From the NCBI GenBank assembly GCA_029060585.1, contig JAIDTS010000351.1:1-6110 (forward strand): a DNA stretch of 6,110 bases, written 5' to 3'. Position numbers and translations under genes: made by a program. The notes beneath the pieces are model-generated. The model was given only the letters and a program-made list of their open reading frames with translations. It had not been told where the DNA came from and made no database searches. Within the stretch, counting starts at the first letter, position 1, and each line of letters opens with the position of its first letter. Positions 6,096 through 6,110 of this stretch are shown one piece after another. Source of the DNA: Muribaculaceae bacterium. GTDB lineage: Bacteria; Bacteroidota; Bacteroidia; Bacteroidales; Muribaculaceae.

Positions 6096-6110
6096 TTATT
6101 TCATTAAGTC
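6096..6110 (-). CDS. rpsR: Probable last four codons of rpsR (ribosomal protein bS18), partial
   Basis: Read on the minus strand from the window edge, GAC TTA ATG AAA TAA encodes Asp-Leu-Met-Lys-stop. From memory, Bacteroidales bS18 proteins end in a sequence like VTDLMK, and rpsR normally lies directly upstream of rplI, so this is probably its tail. The evidence is only 15 bases plus context; the rest of the gene lies beyond the right edge. Confidence 0.7.
   Translation of the reverse strand, partial: DLMK

Overview
The window looks like ordinary chromosomal core sequence from a Bacteroidota bacterium, most likely order Bacteroidales and possibly near Muribaculaceae (the family level is a guess). 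The signs are the gene set and order, starts that mostly lack a Shine-Dalgarno and follow A-rich leaders, a promoter of the Bacteroides type (TTTG, 20 nt, TAnnTTTG), a Bacteroidales-like bS18 tail, and a DUF4835 protein. Every real gene lies on the minus strand, so the biological reading direction is from 6110 towards 1.

Region by region, in transcription order. First come the last four codons of rpsR (6110-6096) and the complete rplI (6071-5616), the end of a ribosomal protein operon closed by a strong hairpin terminator (5594-5555). Next is a 169-bp intergenic region with the terminator, a Bacteroides-type promoter and a leader of about 75 nt. Then come five co-directional genes: dnaN (sliding clamp), a DEDDh 3'-5' exonuclease with an ExoX-type C-terminal module, coaBC (coenzyme A synthesis), a secreted DUF4835 (PorD-like) protein and recN. 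The gaps are 29, 13, 61 and 21 nt, which suggests one operon. recN runs off the left edge after 430 residues, just before its expected ABC signature and Walker B motifs.

Functionally, the clamp, exonuclease and RecN belong to replication and repair, while CoaBC and the DUF4835 protein serve metabolism and the envelope. The link between them appears to be conserved gene order rather than one pathway. I see no mobile element, CRISPR array, tRNA, phage gene or toxin-antitoxin pair, and no convincing new system. The points most worth checking are small: a strong Shine-Dalgarno before recN in a lineage that rarely uses them, a promoter whose -33 element sits in the preceding terminator's T-tract, paired palindromes before the DUF4835 gene, and non-canonical residues in the CoaC active site.
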